From Apostichopus japonicus (taxonomy: Eukaryota > Echinodermata > Holothuroidea > Aspidochirotida > Stichopodidae), in assembly GCF_037975245.1 (NCBI RefSeq), contig NC_092576.1, forward strand, positions 6,492,001 to 6,556,000: 64,000 nt of DNA. Direction: 5' to 3'. The stretch's first letter is position 1. The number at the start of each line of letters is the position of its first letter. Of this stretch, positions 42,601 to 56,500 are shown piece by piece. Below the pieces are notes generated by a model. The model saw nothing but the letters and a program-made list of their open reading frames with translations, ran no database searches and was not told the DNA's origin. A program made the position numbers and the translations under genes.

Positions 42601-45600
42601 ATGAGGTGAACGCCGTTTACCTGTTGAAGTTAGCGGTAGTAGACAGCAACGCTTCACCTCCCATGAGTGGTGTTCTCACCGTGCAGGTGAGTTTGTTAGA
42701 CAAGATTAGGATGTGATGTAGGTTAATCATCACACTGACACTGACAAGAATAATTATATACAGCTATTGATAAGAGCATCGAATGACAGCAATGATTCAC
42801 CTCCAATGAGTGGTGTTCTCACGGTGCTGGTTAGTTTGTTGGAGCAGATTAGGATGTGATGCAGGTTTATAATTACACTGACACTGACAAGAATAATTAT
42901 ATACAGCCATTGATAAGAGCATCGAATGACAACAGTGATTCACCTCCCAAGAGCGGTGTTCTCACGGTGCTGGTTAGTTTGTTGGAGCAGATTAGGATGT
43001 GATGCAGGTTTATAATTACACTGACACTGACAAGAATAATTATATACAGCCATTGATAAGAGCATCGAATGACAACAATGATTCACCTCCCATGAGCGGT
43101 GTTCTCATGGTGCAGGTGAGTTTGTTAGACAAGATTAGGATGTGATGTAGAAAGGTTTATCTTTACACTGACACTGACAAGAATAATTATATACAGCCAT
43201 TGATAAATGACAACAATGATTCATCTCCCGTGAGTGGTGTGCTTATGGTGCAGGTGAGTTTGTTGGAGCAGATTTAATATCAAATGTATGTAGGACTATC
43301 ATTACACTGACAAAATTATTCAATGCAGCTATTCATAAGAGCATAAGAGGATAAGAGCGTAAGTGTCTGACACCAACGCTTCACCTCCAATGAGTGGTGC
43401 TCTCACGGTGCAGGTGAGTTTGTTGGAGCAGATTAAGATGCGATGCAGTTAGGTTTATGATAGCACTGACAGACACCTTAAATGAGCATATTGACAAGAA
43501 TAATTCAGTGCTTTATAGGGGCATAAGAGGATAAGAGCATAATTGTCTGACAGCAATTCTTCAATTTCAATGGTGTTCTCATAGTGTAAGTTACTCAGAG
43601 CAGATTATTAGTTACATATACAGTTGGGTATTTATTTGCATTAACCTCTGCTAAAATTGATTTTCACAGAGACCAGAATAATGAATAAATTCTCATGATT
43701 TGTAAAGGTTTTCATGAAGTTACTGATATGAAAGTTCCCTTCTCCATGGGTCATTACAAAGGTCGGATACAGGCAGACAAAAGAAGTGAATATCTCATGA
43801 TTACTTTTGACCAGAAGTATTAATTCTGAAATACTCTCATTTTTATCATAATTTCAGATCTATGTCGATGACATCAACGACCACTGCCCCATTATGCCAA
43901 ATACGACCCTTGACCTATTCCCACTTCCTGTCTTGAGACAGACCCCGATCGCCAACCTGACGGCAAGCGACCTCGACAACGGATTGAACGGAGAAATCTC
44001 ATACCACTCTTCCATCCCGACAATAGTGTAAGTGAAATTAGTATTTCTATCTATTTGTATCATTGACACAAACTGTCTTTGTCTTTATTCACAATTCATT
44101 CAACGTTATTTATTCAGTGTAAGAGACTGCTTGGATATTTGGACTCAATCAGTTTATGGTCTCTTGTCTTCCTGCAGACAAATTGGAAATTCGTCCAATT
44201 ATCTGTTAGAGATCACAGTGGCGGCCTTGGACGGAGGCACGCCGACCAGAGGTGATGTGGCCTACATCAACGTCACTATCACGGATACCTGTGTGTTTGA
44301 TGCTCAGTCGGAAATACTGGAACAAGACCTATACATGGGATACGAGGATGGCGGGCTTTACTTAAGAGTACCAAAATATTATCTATATGAGTACAGTAAG
44401 TCACAGAGTATTCTAAATAATAGGTGGGGCAGGGTGGGGGGGAGGGTAGGGGACGGGGAATCTGAAATACTAGAGCAAGACTTATACATGGGATATGAGG
44501 ATGGAGGGCTTTACTTACGAGTACCAAAATATTATCTATATGAGTACAGTAAGTACCAGAGTAAACTAAATGATATGGAGGATGGGGAGGGCATGGGGTA
44601 GGGGAGGGGTAGGGGATGGTGGAATCTGAAATACTAGAACAAGACTTATACATGGGATATGAGGATGGAGGGCTTTACTTACGAGTACCAAAATATTATC
44701 TATATGAGTACAGTAAGTCTCAGAGTATTCTAAATGATAGGTGGGGCAGGGTGGGGGGGGAGGGTAGGGGACAGGGAATCTGAAATTCTAGAACAAGATT
44801 TATACATGGGATATGAGGATGGAGGGCTTTACTTACGAGTACCAAAATATTATCTATATGAGTACAGTAAGTCTCAGAGTATTCTAAATGATAGGTGGGG
44901 CAGGGTGGGGGGGGGGGGGAGGGTAGGGGACGGGGAATCTGAAATACTAGAACAAGACACTTATACATGGGATACGAGGATGGAGGGTTTTACTTACGAG
45001 TACCAAAATATTATCTGTATGAGTACAGTAAGTCATAGAGTATTCTAAATGATAGGTGGGGGGAGTGGGGCAGTGGGGGCAGGGGTAGGTGGAGTGGGAG
45101 CAAAAAAGTGAGGGAAAGGGAAACATATTTTGCAAGCATGATGTATTGGTTAGGTCAAAAGTATTAGAAGCCTCATGAAGATCCTCATAAGCATTAGTCA
45201 GACAGATTGGAGGGTTCTTAAGTAACCAAGTCAGCCATGACCTCAACTTAATTGTCCTTCAACAATTGACATTCTCCAGATCTATTGTTAGTAATTTGAT
45301 GAGCTGCCACATTCTGAAAATTCCCTGGGCAGCGTGTAGTAGGTATATTTAATACGCTTGTGTTACATCCGTGATATTGTATGCAAATAAGGAATGGTTC
45401 TCCCTCCCCACACACCCCCACCCCGTCCCAACATTGATTAAGAACCAACATTTGGCTGTGTGGTGTGAGAGATGATCACTTTTGTTCACACCTTACCTCG
45501 GCGATGTTCGAACTGATCATTGTCTGGACGGCAACTCTGTGTCATAACGAGAACACCAACGACTCCATCTAAATATATACACAGTGTTGTTACCATACTC

Positions 45601-48600
45601 CGTGGTAATGTGAGAACATCATGAGCTGTTCTTAACATTTCCCCAACAGATAACATTTTCCAACAAATAACATTTTCCCAACAAAATAGATACTTATTTG
45701 CCATGGTGCGTCGGTTCGCATCAGCAGCCGCCTCGGTAGTACTGCAGTTAGCGTTAAGACCAAATCACAGGTTAACGCCGATCACATAAGAACAGCCGTT
45801 ACTGAGGCACTGAAAATATACCATTTATTCCCTCTTCCTGTTTTTATTTTAAAGATTGTAAAGATTCTCTTGGGATGGAGTCCGGTGTGATTCAAGATGA
45901 CCAGATATCTGCTTCATCCTCTCACAACTATCTGTATCAATCAGAGAGAGGCAGGCTAATGATAGAAGCAGACCCAGAAATACCAGCAGGATCCGGTAGG
46001 ACTTACTCTCTTCTTTATGACATCATCAAGGCCGTTTGGTTGTCATGGAGATATTGTTGGTGAATTGAATAGGAAAGGCTTATTCCATGAAAGTCAACCA
46101 CATGTAGAACAATCAATGTCATTTTAATTCCAATCTAATAGTCAAGTTAACTATTATGTAACAGTTGACTTAATAGTGAATTAAATAAAATAAAAGTTTT
46201 TGTTCCAAATTTGAATGATACAGAAAATCAAAATAAAACAAAACTGTTAGCAAACTGCTAATCCACTAAAGAGCCTGTGTAAGAGAATGGGTAAAAAGTA
46301 AGTTGTTCTGCGTTTCGATCCTAGCATGATCTTCTTCAGAGGCACATTTTGATACAGAAAATGAATTCTAACCAGTTTAACAGGATGAAGTTTACAGCAG
46401 ATACAACTAATTTAATATTTTGACAGGCAAGAAGCAATACTATTGAGTGCATATCTAACATACAATGCTATACAAAAACATAGCCTAGTGTTAACTTAAA
46501 TGAACTGGAACCTTAAATTCTTATTAAGACGTAGTAAGTTTCGCTTCTTAGATTTATCTATTTGGCAAAGCCAATTTAAGCTTCCATTTGTGTGGATATT
46601 GAGGGCTCGAGGGACTTAATGACCCATGCAAGGCCACAGAAATAATTATCAGTATAAACAACAACACTTTGCATAGAGGTATATCCAACATGCCCAACTT
46701 TGACGTATGCGAACTTATGCTAATTTATTCTAATTTTGCGCTTAATTATTTCTATCCTGCAGGATGGATAGCTGGGACTTCAGATAGCAACCAGTGGTTT
46801 CAGGTAGACATGGAGGAGGTCACCGTGTTTGGAGGGGTCGTGACACAAGGGTCAGCCGACGAGCCTTATTGGGTGGAGACCTACAAAGTGGCTTACTCAA
46901 ATGATTCATCGACATGGACTTACATCAAAGATGAGGATGGCTCGGATAGGGTAAGATACATCTTGTCCATCGATTTAGTGAATAGCAACCAGTTTGCAGC
47001 AGAAGACACAATGTGTTTGAGTTCATCCTATAATGTATTTTCCATTTTCTAATTGTGGTACCTCCTTTTAGGATCAAACTTTAGGCCGGTTAACCTAACC
47101 CGTTCCTCAACAGCTTGATCAGGGAATAATTCAAGTCAGCAGAAATAAATAGCATTATGCAAATCAATCCTCGGTTCAGTCAGCACATAAAATGTATCTC
47201 AAATTCTGTTTTGCAGAAAATACCTACTTCACAGATGATTCACGAACATGTCATGTTGCCTCAAAACTAGCGATTAAACCCAGATAAATTTGCCCCCCTT
47301 TTTACCATCTTTCTCTAATATTTTGATGATGTTCTTCTGAAGGTGTTCACAGGTAACTCTAACCAGAACTCTCGTCAGTGGAGGGCATTCGATGACGTCT
47401 ATGCGAGGTATATCAGGATACTTCCTCAGAGCTGGAATGGAGAAATAGCTCTGAGAGTGGAAGTATTAGGCTGCACCCCGGAGAGAAGGCTCAGACGTAA
47501 GCACACAACCACATGAAAATGATATGTTTGGAATGGGTGAAGAGGGCCATTGGAAGATGGGTATCGGCATAGGGGCATGAGAAGATGGGCATGAAAATAT
47601 GGGCATGGGAAGATGGGCATGGGAAGATGGGCATGCAAGGAGGGGCATGAGAATATTGGTATAGGAACAGGGGCATGGCAATAGGGGTATGGGAAGATTG
47701 GCATGGGAAGATGTGCATGCAAGGAGAGGCATGAGAAGATGGGTATAGGAACAGGGGCATGGCAATAGGGGTATGGGAAGATTGGCATGGGAAGATGGGC
47801 ATGCAAGGAGGGGCATGAGAAGATGGGTATAGGAACAGGGGCATGGCAATAGGGGTATGGGAAGATTGGCATGGGAAGATGGGCATGCAAGGAGGGGCAT
47901 GAGAAGATGAGTATAGGAATAGGGGCATGGAAATAGGGGTATGGGAAGATGGGCATGGGAAGATGGGCATCGAAAGAAGGGGGCATGGGAAGAGGGGAAA
48001 TCAGGAAAAATAAATCTGGCCCAAGCCCTCTGTCTATGCAGGTAGAACGGAACAAATGTCTCTCTTTGGACACGCATGCTGTCATTCTAATCGTTAGCCT
48101 ACCGTTCATTAGCTAATTACCATTCACATTCTACAAACAGATCTGTCATCCTGCGAGAGGTGCCTGACGACTTTCTACTGTATCGGAGACGGGCTTCAGA
48201 GGACCTGCGGGAGATGCGAGGATGACCCTGACAACTGTGACCGATCACCCACTGAGCATTCCTTCGGCCATGCATCGGAATGCTCTCTGTGTCCAGATGG
48301 ATGGGTGAGTCTTCAGAACTTCAGGAAACGAGTTTCCTTGCTGGTTCAATCTATTCAATCTAAGAGGGTCTTAAAAGTATGTATAATGTAATATTATGAC
48401 AAGCCCGGCTCCTCCGATTGTAATACTATATCGGGACTCGCGATAGAAAGGTACTGGGATATCTTGATGCCGTATTTTATGCTTCTTCAGGAGACGTCTC
48501 GAACGGAAGATAGAAGAAAACAATGAGTTCTCAGAGAAACAAGTTGACAAGATCGGATTTGATTAGTGAATTAGCGATTCTCTTCTCTGATAAAATTACA

Positions 48601-50510
48601 ATGATTTGACTCCGTCAATTACGTACTCCAAGGAGTGACCAAGTGACGAACCATGCCGCCTTTTATAGATTACTCTACCGAAAATCCCTCTGCGCATAGT
48701 CAGAAGGCAGCCAATAACCTGCTCATCCTGCATTAGCTAATGATATAAAAATAAGTGTGTTGGCACTGATCTGCCTTGATTGGTTGGGAGTTTGGAAGTC
48801 CACCCCTTTTCTATGGAAACTTCCATACCACGTGAGAAGAACCTTATCGAATGTTCCACAGACACATCAAATCTATTTTGGGAAAAGGCCCTGTAACATG
48901 ATTCAATAAGATAGTTAAAACTTCTCGTGGGAAAACTGAATCCTCGACCTAGATAAATATGTAAAGGGCCTGTACGGTCTCTCGATGGAGTTTTTCGGGA
49001 ACATCAAAGAGGCAGTATTACTATTTCATAACAAGTTTCCCTAAATTCAGAACATTTTGATATTCCCACAGCTATATAGTAACTTTTTTCCCCTCATTTT
49101 CGTGCTTTCTACAACATTTTAGGGTACAATCTGACATCATTTAGTTATTTACCAACAATCACAACAATTTTGCAGAAATTATTGCCACAAGTTTTATCAA
49201 TTTCACAACGAATTCCAGATCCATTGTTTTTAATTATATAGTGATGGTTGAAAATAAGAATAATTCACTTTGGGGGTAAATGAAATGTACTGCGTATGAC
49301 TAATTACAGTTTTAAAATAAATGCAATGACAACATGTGTATGAAAGTAAACAGGATTGGTTTTTCACTGGTGCTGTGTCTGAGTGGATAAAGGCAGTGGC
49401 ATTCTAAGCAATTAATGCGGTTAAGCAATCGGGAGGTTCATGGTTCGATACCCGGCCAGGTCATACTAAGGTGGGTTTCTCATCCAAGAGCAATCTATGG
49501 TTTTCCCATCTGAAATGCAGTGGCGGAGCGTCCATACAGTCAAGGGGGGGCGAATGCCCCCCCTGACGGACTCAAGTGGACTGCTGGCGCCCTTTTCAGC
49601 TTTTTATCACTTTTTTCTTATTCGCGATTATTGACTTTTTTATTGCGTTCTCATCAACCTATTGACATTTGTCACATTTTGTTGGCGGTGACACCTATTT
49701 ATTTTTCGTTTATCTGCAAATTAGCAAACCCCGAAAGGGTCATTTCCAGCGATCTAGAGAGTATCTTTACTCAAAAAAATTCTGTACGCTCCGCGCCAAC
49801 CTGTGGTGGCGCTCCGCTTAGATAGTGTCGAATGCGCCCCTACAGACCATTCTCGACCCCCGTGACCAATACCCCTAGCTGCGCCACTGCTGAAATGACT
49901 TCCTAAATTGAAAAGATTCCAAATTTAAGTTAAACTGTTGAATTGGAAGCCACCTGACGTGAAAGTTGTAATCCATCAGCCCTTGTGGGCTTCACCCAAA
50001 TTCACGGTCACTGTTAAAAATAACTGCCTGATTAATTATGATTATTAATGTAGCACAAAGAATTCAACTAACATAAGTCAATAATATTTTTTTGATTATT
50101 AATAAATATGTTGCTTTTCTGCATATTCTCCAAAACTGATGTTCGATTCTCTAATACTTGAGAAGATGTTTTTTATTTTTATTTTTGCTAAACTTTATTT
50201 TGCTTTCAGATTTGTCATGAAGGTTATGCGGACGTCTGTCCAAAATACACCTATGCTGTCTGTAACACTACAGTGAGTATTAATTTAGAGTATCTTCATG
50301 TTAAACTATCATTGGCATCATTGGATTCGAAACCCAGAGCTCACTGACTCAAATTAATCAGTTCTTGTTTAATTTATTTTTTGGTCTTTTATATTGTCTC
50401 AAATTTCACCAGTCAGTTTTCTTTCTGTTATCCAACCTTCACTTATTAATATCACTGATGTTAACAAGTAGAATTGATATATATATATATATAGTGAATA
50501 GTTGAATTGA

Positions 50511-50551
<41 letters not shown>

Positions 50552-53500
50552 GTGAGGAGATGGCTTGATACATGAACCAACCAAGTTCTGAGCATCAGTA
50601 AAATTGTATTTTAGAAAGCGCCCGAAATTACTTCTATACTTGTGATTGGTTCCGTAGTTATGAAGAAGAGATCATTTAAAACATATTTTCACAACTATAG
50701 GACGTAGATTGAGATATGTTACAGGGCTATAAAAAACCCTGCGGAGATCAGTAAACAGGGTAGATGACATACATTAAGACCCAGAGCTGTATCTACAGCT
50801 TTGTTAGCTTACTGTACAGTACGGTACTGTATGGTACTGTACGATACTGTACAGTATTGTACAGTACCCTACAGTACAATACCTTACAGTACCATACAGT
50901 ACAATACAGTACAGTACAATACCGTACAATAGTATGAAAGTGCCCTCTACAAAAACACTCTACATCTCTTTTGTTCCCGCTTTATGTGACATTTGGGAGT
51001 TTGCAAACCAACAATGCCCAATTATAGAGCTGATATCAGCTTTATAATTTACTCGCAGTGTTGACTCCCAAACGTCATGTTGCTATCAATTTTGCATTCA
51101 TAGTCTCAGTTAATAAGGATCTGTTTCTAGTTTGGTGTTTGGAAGGAGTGTCTGCTGTACCCTAATTATTTACAATTGTACCTCTTTTGTGGATGTTGGT
51201 AGGCTACTATATGCCTTTTATAGTTTGTAAACTTGTTACTTTCCTGACATGCAGAAGTGGGGAGGTACGGGGAGGGGAGAAAGTTGGTTGAACTGGAAAG
51301 CAGGAGCCTCTACCATGTATAAAGTGTTAAATGCAACTTAAAATGCAAGATGCAAAGTTACATTTAGGTTTATTAACAGAAGAAAAATTAAAGGTTCTTC
51401 CGTAGAGAGAATATTATTGGATGGATGGGATATCTGTCTCCTTCCCGACAATGATGCAGTCAATATTCCTGTGGTATCTTTTCTTGTTGTCTTTTCAGTA
51501 CTGCCCTTATTACTGTTCTAATTGTGAACCTGGTACTGCCTGCTTCAATGGTATTCAGACTGTATGTCCAGCTGGGTATTACTCCAAAGGCACCACGTCA
51601 GGTAAGGGAAACCATCTGGACAGTATTGTATTGTACTGCACGGTATTGTACAGTATTGTCATGTACAGTATTGTCATGTACAGTATTGTACTGTACGGTA
51701 TTGTTCTGTACAGTACTGTACGGTACAATACTGTACAGAACAATGCCGTACAGTACAATACCGTACAGTACAATATCGTACACTACAATACCGTACAGAA
51801 CAATGCAGTACAGTACAATACCGTACAGTACAATATCGTACACTACAATACCGTACAGAACAATACCGTACAGTACAATACCGTACAGTACAATACCGTA
51901 CAGTACAATACCGTACAGTACAATACTGTACAGTACAATACTGTTCAATACCATGCAGTACAATACCATACAGTGTAATACCATACAGTGTAATACTGTA
52001 CAATACCATACTGTACATTACAATACTGTACAGTTCATTACCGTACAGTACAATACCGCTCAGTGTAATACTGTACAATACAATACTGTACAGTACAATA
52101 CCGTACAGTACAATACTGTACAGTACAATACCGTACAGTACAATACAGTACAGTGCAATATCGTACAGTACAATACCATACAAAACAATACTGTACGGTA
52201 CAATACTGTGCAGTACAGTATTGTACAGTATACTACAGTACCGTAGGCCTACAGGATATTACTATACTCTACACACGGACTATAAACTGTACTATATAGG
52301 AAATAATTTATCCTACATCGCATCACAAAATGCTATACAAATTGGTTAAGTTGCTATACAAGTGTAAAGATGTATATCAGTTTACAACACATGAACAAAG
52401 TATTCAATGAGAGAAAAAGAGTTAGAGCCTTTGAAAATGTTACACAAATTTGAACACCAAAATTACTCCCTGTGGAGGCAGCTGTTTATGCTGCCAATTT
52501 GCACATGATGTTTTAATATGCACAAAGTAGGAATTTTATATATAGTTTTGCCTTTTGGATTATCTTAAGCAACCATAAATATTTATTTATTTGATTGTGA
52601 TTTAAGAGTTCTGAAAAACCACATTTTATGGTTGTATTTATGCCAAAAACCAAACAACTTTAAGAGACCGATGAACCAACAGATTTCCATGAGTAAATAG
52701 CATTCATTCAATCAAACAGCTTTTATATGATTCTGTCCCTGTTAATTTTAAATTAATAGTTATATTGTCATTTAATTTGTAAATATTTTGTAATGAGCAC
52801 TTTAATTTTAATTTGAATCTATAATTAATAATTTGTGACTTCTTATAGTTAACAATCAGTGAGTAAAATTAGTAGGAAATGTACATTAGGTGGGTAATGA
52901 TCACACATCCAAACACGTTGCAGATATATTCTGTTGCTGCTCTCTTAACCCACTGTTTAAATACCCCTCACCCCACCCTCACAACCCCCCTCCCCCTTCA
53001 CCTATCCCCCAAGCACTGCTCCATATATCTGTCATACTTCACTTTCTAATATTATTACTTAAAGTGCAGCTTTTTTATAATTTTTTGATCCACAAATCTG
53101 TTTTGTTCCCCCCTCCATCTTTTAGAATTCTGCATCCCCTGTGAACCAGGGTCTTACCAAGATCAGGAAGGCCAGTCGTCATGTGACTGCTGCTCTGCTG
53201 GATTCTACAGTACGGATGCCAAGATTGGCTGCTCGGCTTGTCAAATCACTGAATATTCATTAGGGGACTGTACAGGATGTCAGTCTTGCACTTCGTTTGC
53301 AGATTGTAAGTAGACTTTATAATTATGAATATTCATTAGAGAGAGATAGGCCAATGGCTATCGATCAATCTTATGCTTCTCTTACTTCATTGGCAGATTG
53401 TAAGTAGACTTTATAATTATGAATATTCATGAGAGAGAGATAGGCCACACCCAGTTGGGACAATTTTTTCTATACTGAAGTGTCATGTCCCGCTTCAGAA

Positions 53501-56500
53501 CACCAGTATTGTCATTACGAGCAGTATGAATATCATGTTTCTATCAGATCAAGGTTAGGAATTGTTTGTACTGTCAATACCAGTGCTTTGAGAGCATGAT
53601 ATTGGAGGACAGTTTAGAGAGGTATTAGCATTTAGGAAATTGTCCCAACTGGCTGTAGGCCAACAGCTATCGATCAATCTTATACTTCTCATATTGACTG
53701 CATTACCGTGGATGTCATTTAAGAGATACCTCTGTTAATCTAGCTATGCCTAAATGTTTATCAAAATTTTTTATAACAAGTAATTTTTTGTATATCCCAC
53801 CAGAAGGTGTTCAAAATGTGTAATGCAAGGAAGAACTTGCAATATGTGTATTTTGGTGAATATGTATGGAGGTCTAGGGCTGACTTGTGGTAGCATAAAT
53901 TCAAGTTGGCCAGATGGATAATGTGCATGTACAAATTTCATGAAGACCTAATCCAACTGAAGAAAGGAATCATATTGTAACATTTGGACAAAATTTGAAA
54001 TTTGTTTCATACATTGAGAGAATCCTGCAGTCTATGACTCTAAACCAGTGGCAATGAGCATGACCAACTAATTATACTCATTATACTCCAGTATTTCTTT
54101 TATTCTAATTGGATTTAATTGTTAAAGAGATTTTATGCAAAATAACACAGCACGCAAAGAAAATTGCTGTTCATTCATTTTATAAAACAATTTTTGATAA
54201 AACAATTTTAAAATATTTTAAAAAACAATTTAAAACAATTTTATAAAACATTTATGAAACAATCACTGATATTCATGGGACCTTTTTCATGTCTGTTATA
54301 TGGGTAGCAAATTTTCTTTTGTAACTGAAGCATAGTTTTTTTTTTATTTTTTATCATCCACCTATTGCTGTGCCTCTGTTTGTGTCATCACCAAAAGGTC
54401 CATGTATGTCTCAACCAGGGCCCTGCACGGAGGGGGTCACCTGTGTTAATACAGGGGGCAGCGGAACCTACAGATGCCTTGACTGTCCAGATGGCATGGA
54501 AGGATCGGGAAATAACTGTACTGATATCAATGAGGTGAGATTTTTTAAAATTATTTTAGTTTTTAATTTCTCCTCCTTTGAGGCCTTATATATTGAACTA
54601 AAGTTTCTAAATGGCATTTTTAATTAATACTTTGAATTGCAATTTTAATTTATCATAGTTAATTAATAAGTGGTAATTGACTATGATCATTTATTCAGAG
54701 AGATAAATCTTGGTTCTATTGTAATCATGATGAACTTGGTAAACAGGACTGATTAAATTTCAATTTGAAGCAATCCAGGATATTTTCTACAATTGAAATT
54801 TAAGGCTTTCTGTTAAAGATGCTTGTTTATCCTTGGGAAGTGATAAATTTATGTCGTCCACAAAGTGACATCAAAACATGGTTTTTAAAGTAGGATTTGG
54901 ATGCTTTTATTACTATTTGCTAAAGTACCCTTGTACGACATGCAACACTGTTTGTTCTTTGCAGTATGTCATTTGAGATCATGAAAGTATGATGTTTTCA
55001 AATGTAGTTTTGTGTTGTAGCTGAGTAACATTAGACTGCATATTTCAGTCACTTTAATTGATGAACCTCAGACATTTATACAAAATACAACCAGGACTGA
55101 TAGCATCCTAATTAATGTTCCATAATATACAAAAAAAAACATGAACTTTGTAACTGCAGTCATCGTTTAAGCTGCATTTTGCATTGAATAGTAAGAGATT
55201 ATGTTTCCGGTACCTACCTTTTTTGCACTAATAGTGTCAACTATGAAACCAGCAGTTTGTAGTAAATTCACCACAAAAATTTTGATACAGCACAGCTCTA
55301 GCAGAGAACATGAATTCTCACATCACCATCCCTTGTACCGGCTTGCACAAATGAACTGCAAATGCTAAACATGTCTATTCCATTTAATATATACATGATC
55401 ATTCTGTTTTGCATTTCAGTGTGATCTCGCTAATCCCTGCTGGGATACAGATTCCTGCGTCAACCTCTCTCCGGGTTATGAATGTGGAGGATGCCCGCCT
55501 GGTTACTATGGCAACACCCCTCATGGGATCGGAGTGGAACATGCCTTGGCAAATACACAGGTATTTAAAACTAACGATTCATATTCTTATTTTACCGTAG
55601 AAAATGACGACTCAAATGCAATGTTTGAAAATGCTTTAAACTCCTCCGAATTAAATTAAGAAAATTAATTACTCGAAGACTCTTCAATCCTACTGGAGAC
55701 TTCATGTATTGTCAATCTGTTTTTGGATTTTGTATCTAAGACTTAATGAGACCAAACAAAAGTGCTGAAGTTTTATGAAACCTGTTTCAGGTTAATCCTG
55801 GGTAGTGGTTTTTTGGGGGTTTGATTTCTGCCGGGAAACAAGCCTGATAAAATTCGTCTGAGGTTTACCAAAACTTTTATCTGATAGTCATTTTACTTCA
55901 CGATATTATCCCTATAACCTGGCGCATATTTTTATTTGATATACTTCTGAATATTCATATCAACTTCACAAGATGTCCTTCCTTTCTTCAAGTCCATCTC
56001 TAATTCTCTCTCCTCCTGTAGACGTGCGAAGATGAAGATGAGTGCAAGGAATACAACGGAGGCTGCGACGCCAACGTAGAATGTGTTAACACTGATGTAC
56101 GTTATATAAATTAAGTGGTCAAAGTTAATTGTTTCTGAGGGAGAGAAGAATGCTTCATAAATCATAGAAAAATTCACAGAAACATACTTGAATGAGTCAG
56201 ATTGTTGGATATAAAACCAGATATTTTATCTGAGGACATGAAGTTAATTTATTGACTGATTCTATTAGACTAGCGTCCATTTATTTTGAATTCTAAAATT
56301 TCATTTTTGTTGTTTCTTGCTTGTTGTTGTCGTTTTGTTGTAATGTATGTACTGATATTTTTGTTGTTAATTATATATGTTGATGAAAAGAAATTCTTTA
56401 ATTCTACTTTAGTTGATTTTAATTTGGGGGAAAGCATTAGATGGTGTGAGAGTGTTAGAACTGTTAATTTCATTGCTTCATGTGTGAAGTAATTCTTTAA

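Noticed and set aside
47426-48109. Three overlapping minus-strand open frames up to 227 codons
   Set aside because: All frames are open because the minisatellite lacks stops; repetitive His/Pro/Ser protein, with an exon on the other strand at each side.
51524-52246. 240-codon open frame and antisense partners
   Set aside because: Pure translation of the GTAC minisatellite; only the first codons overlap true exon 50.
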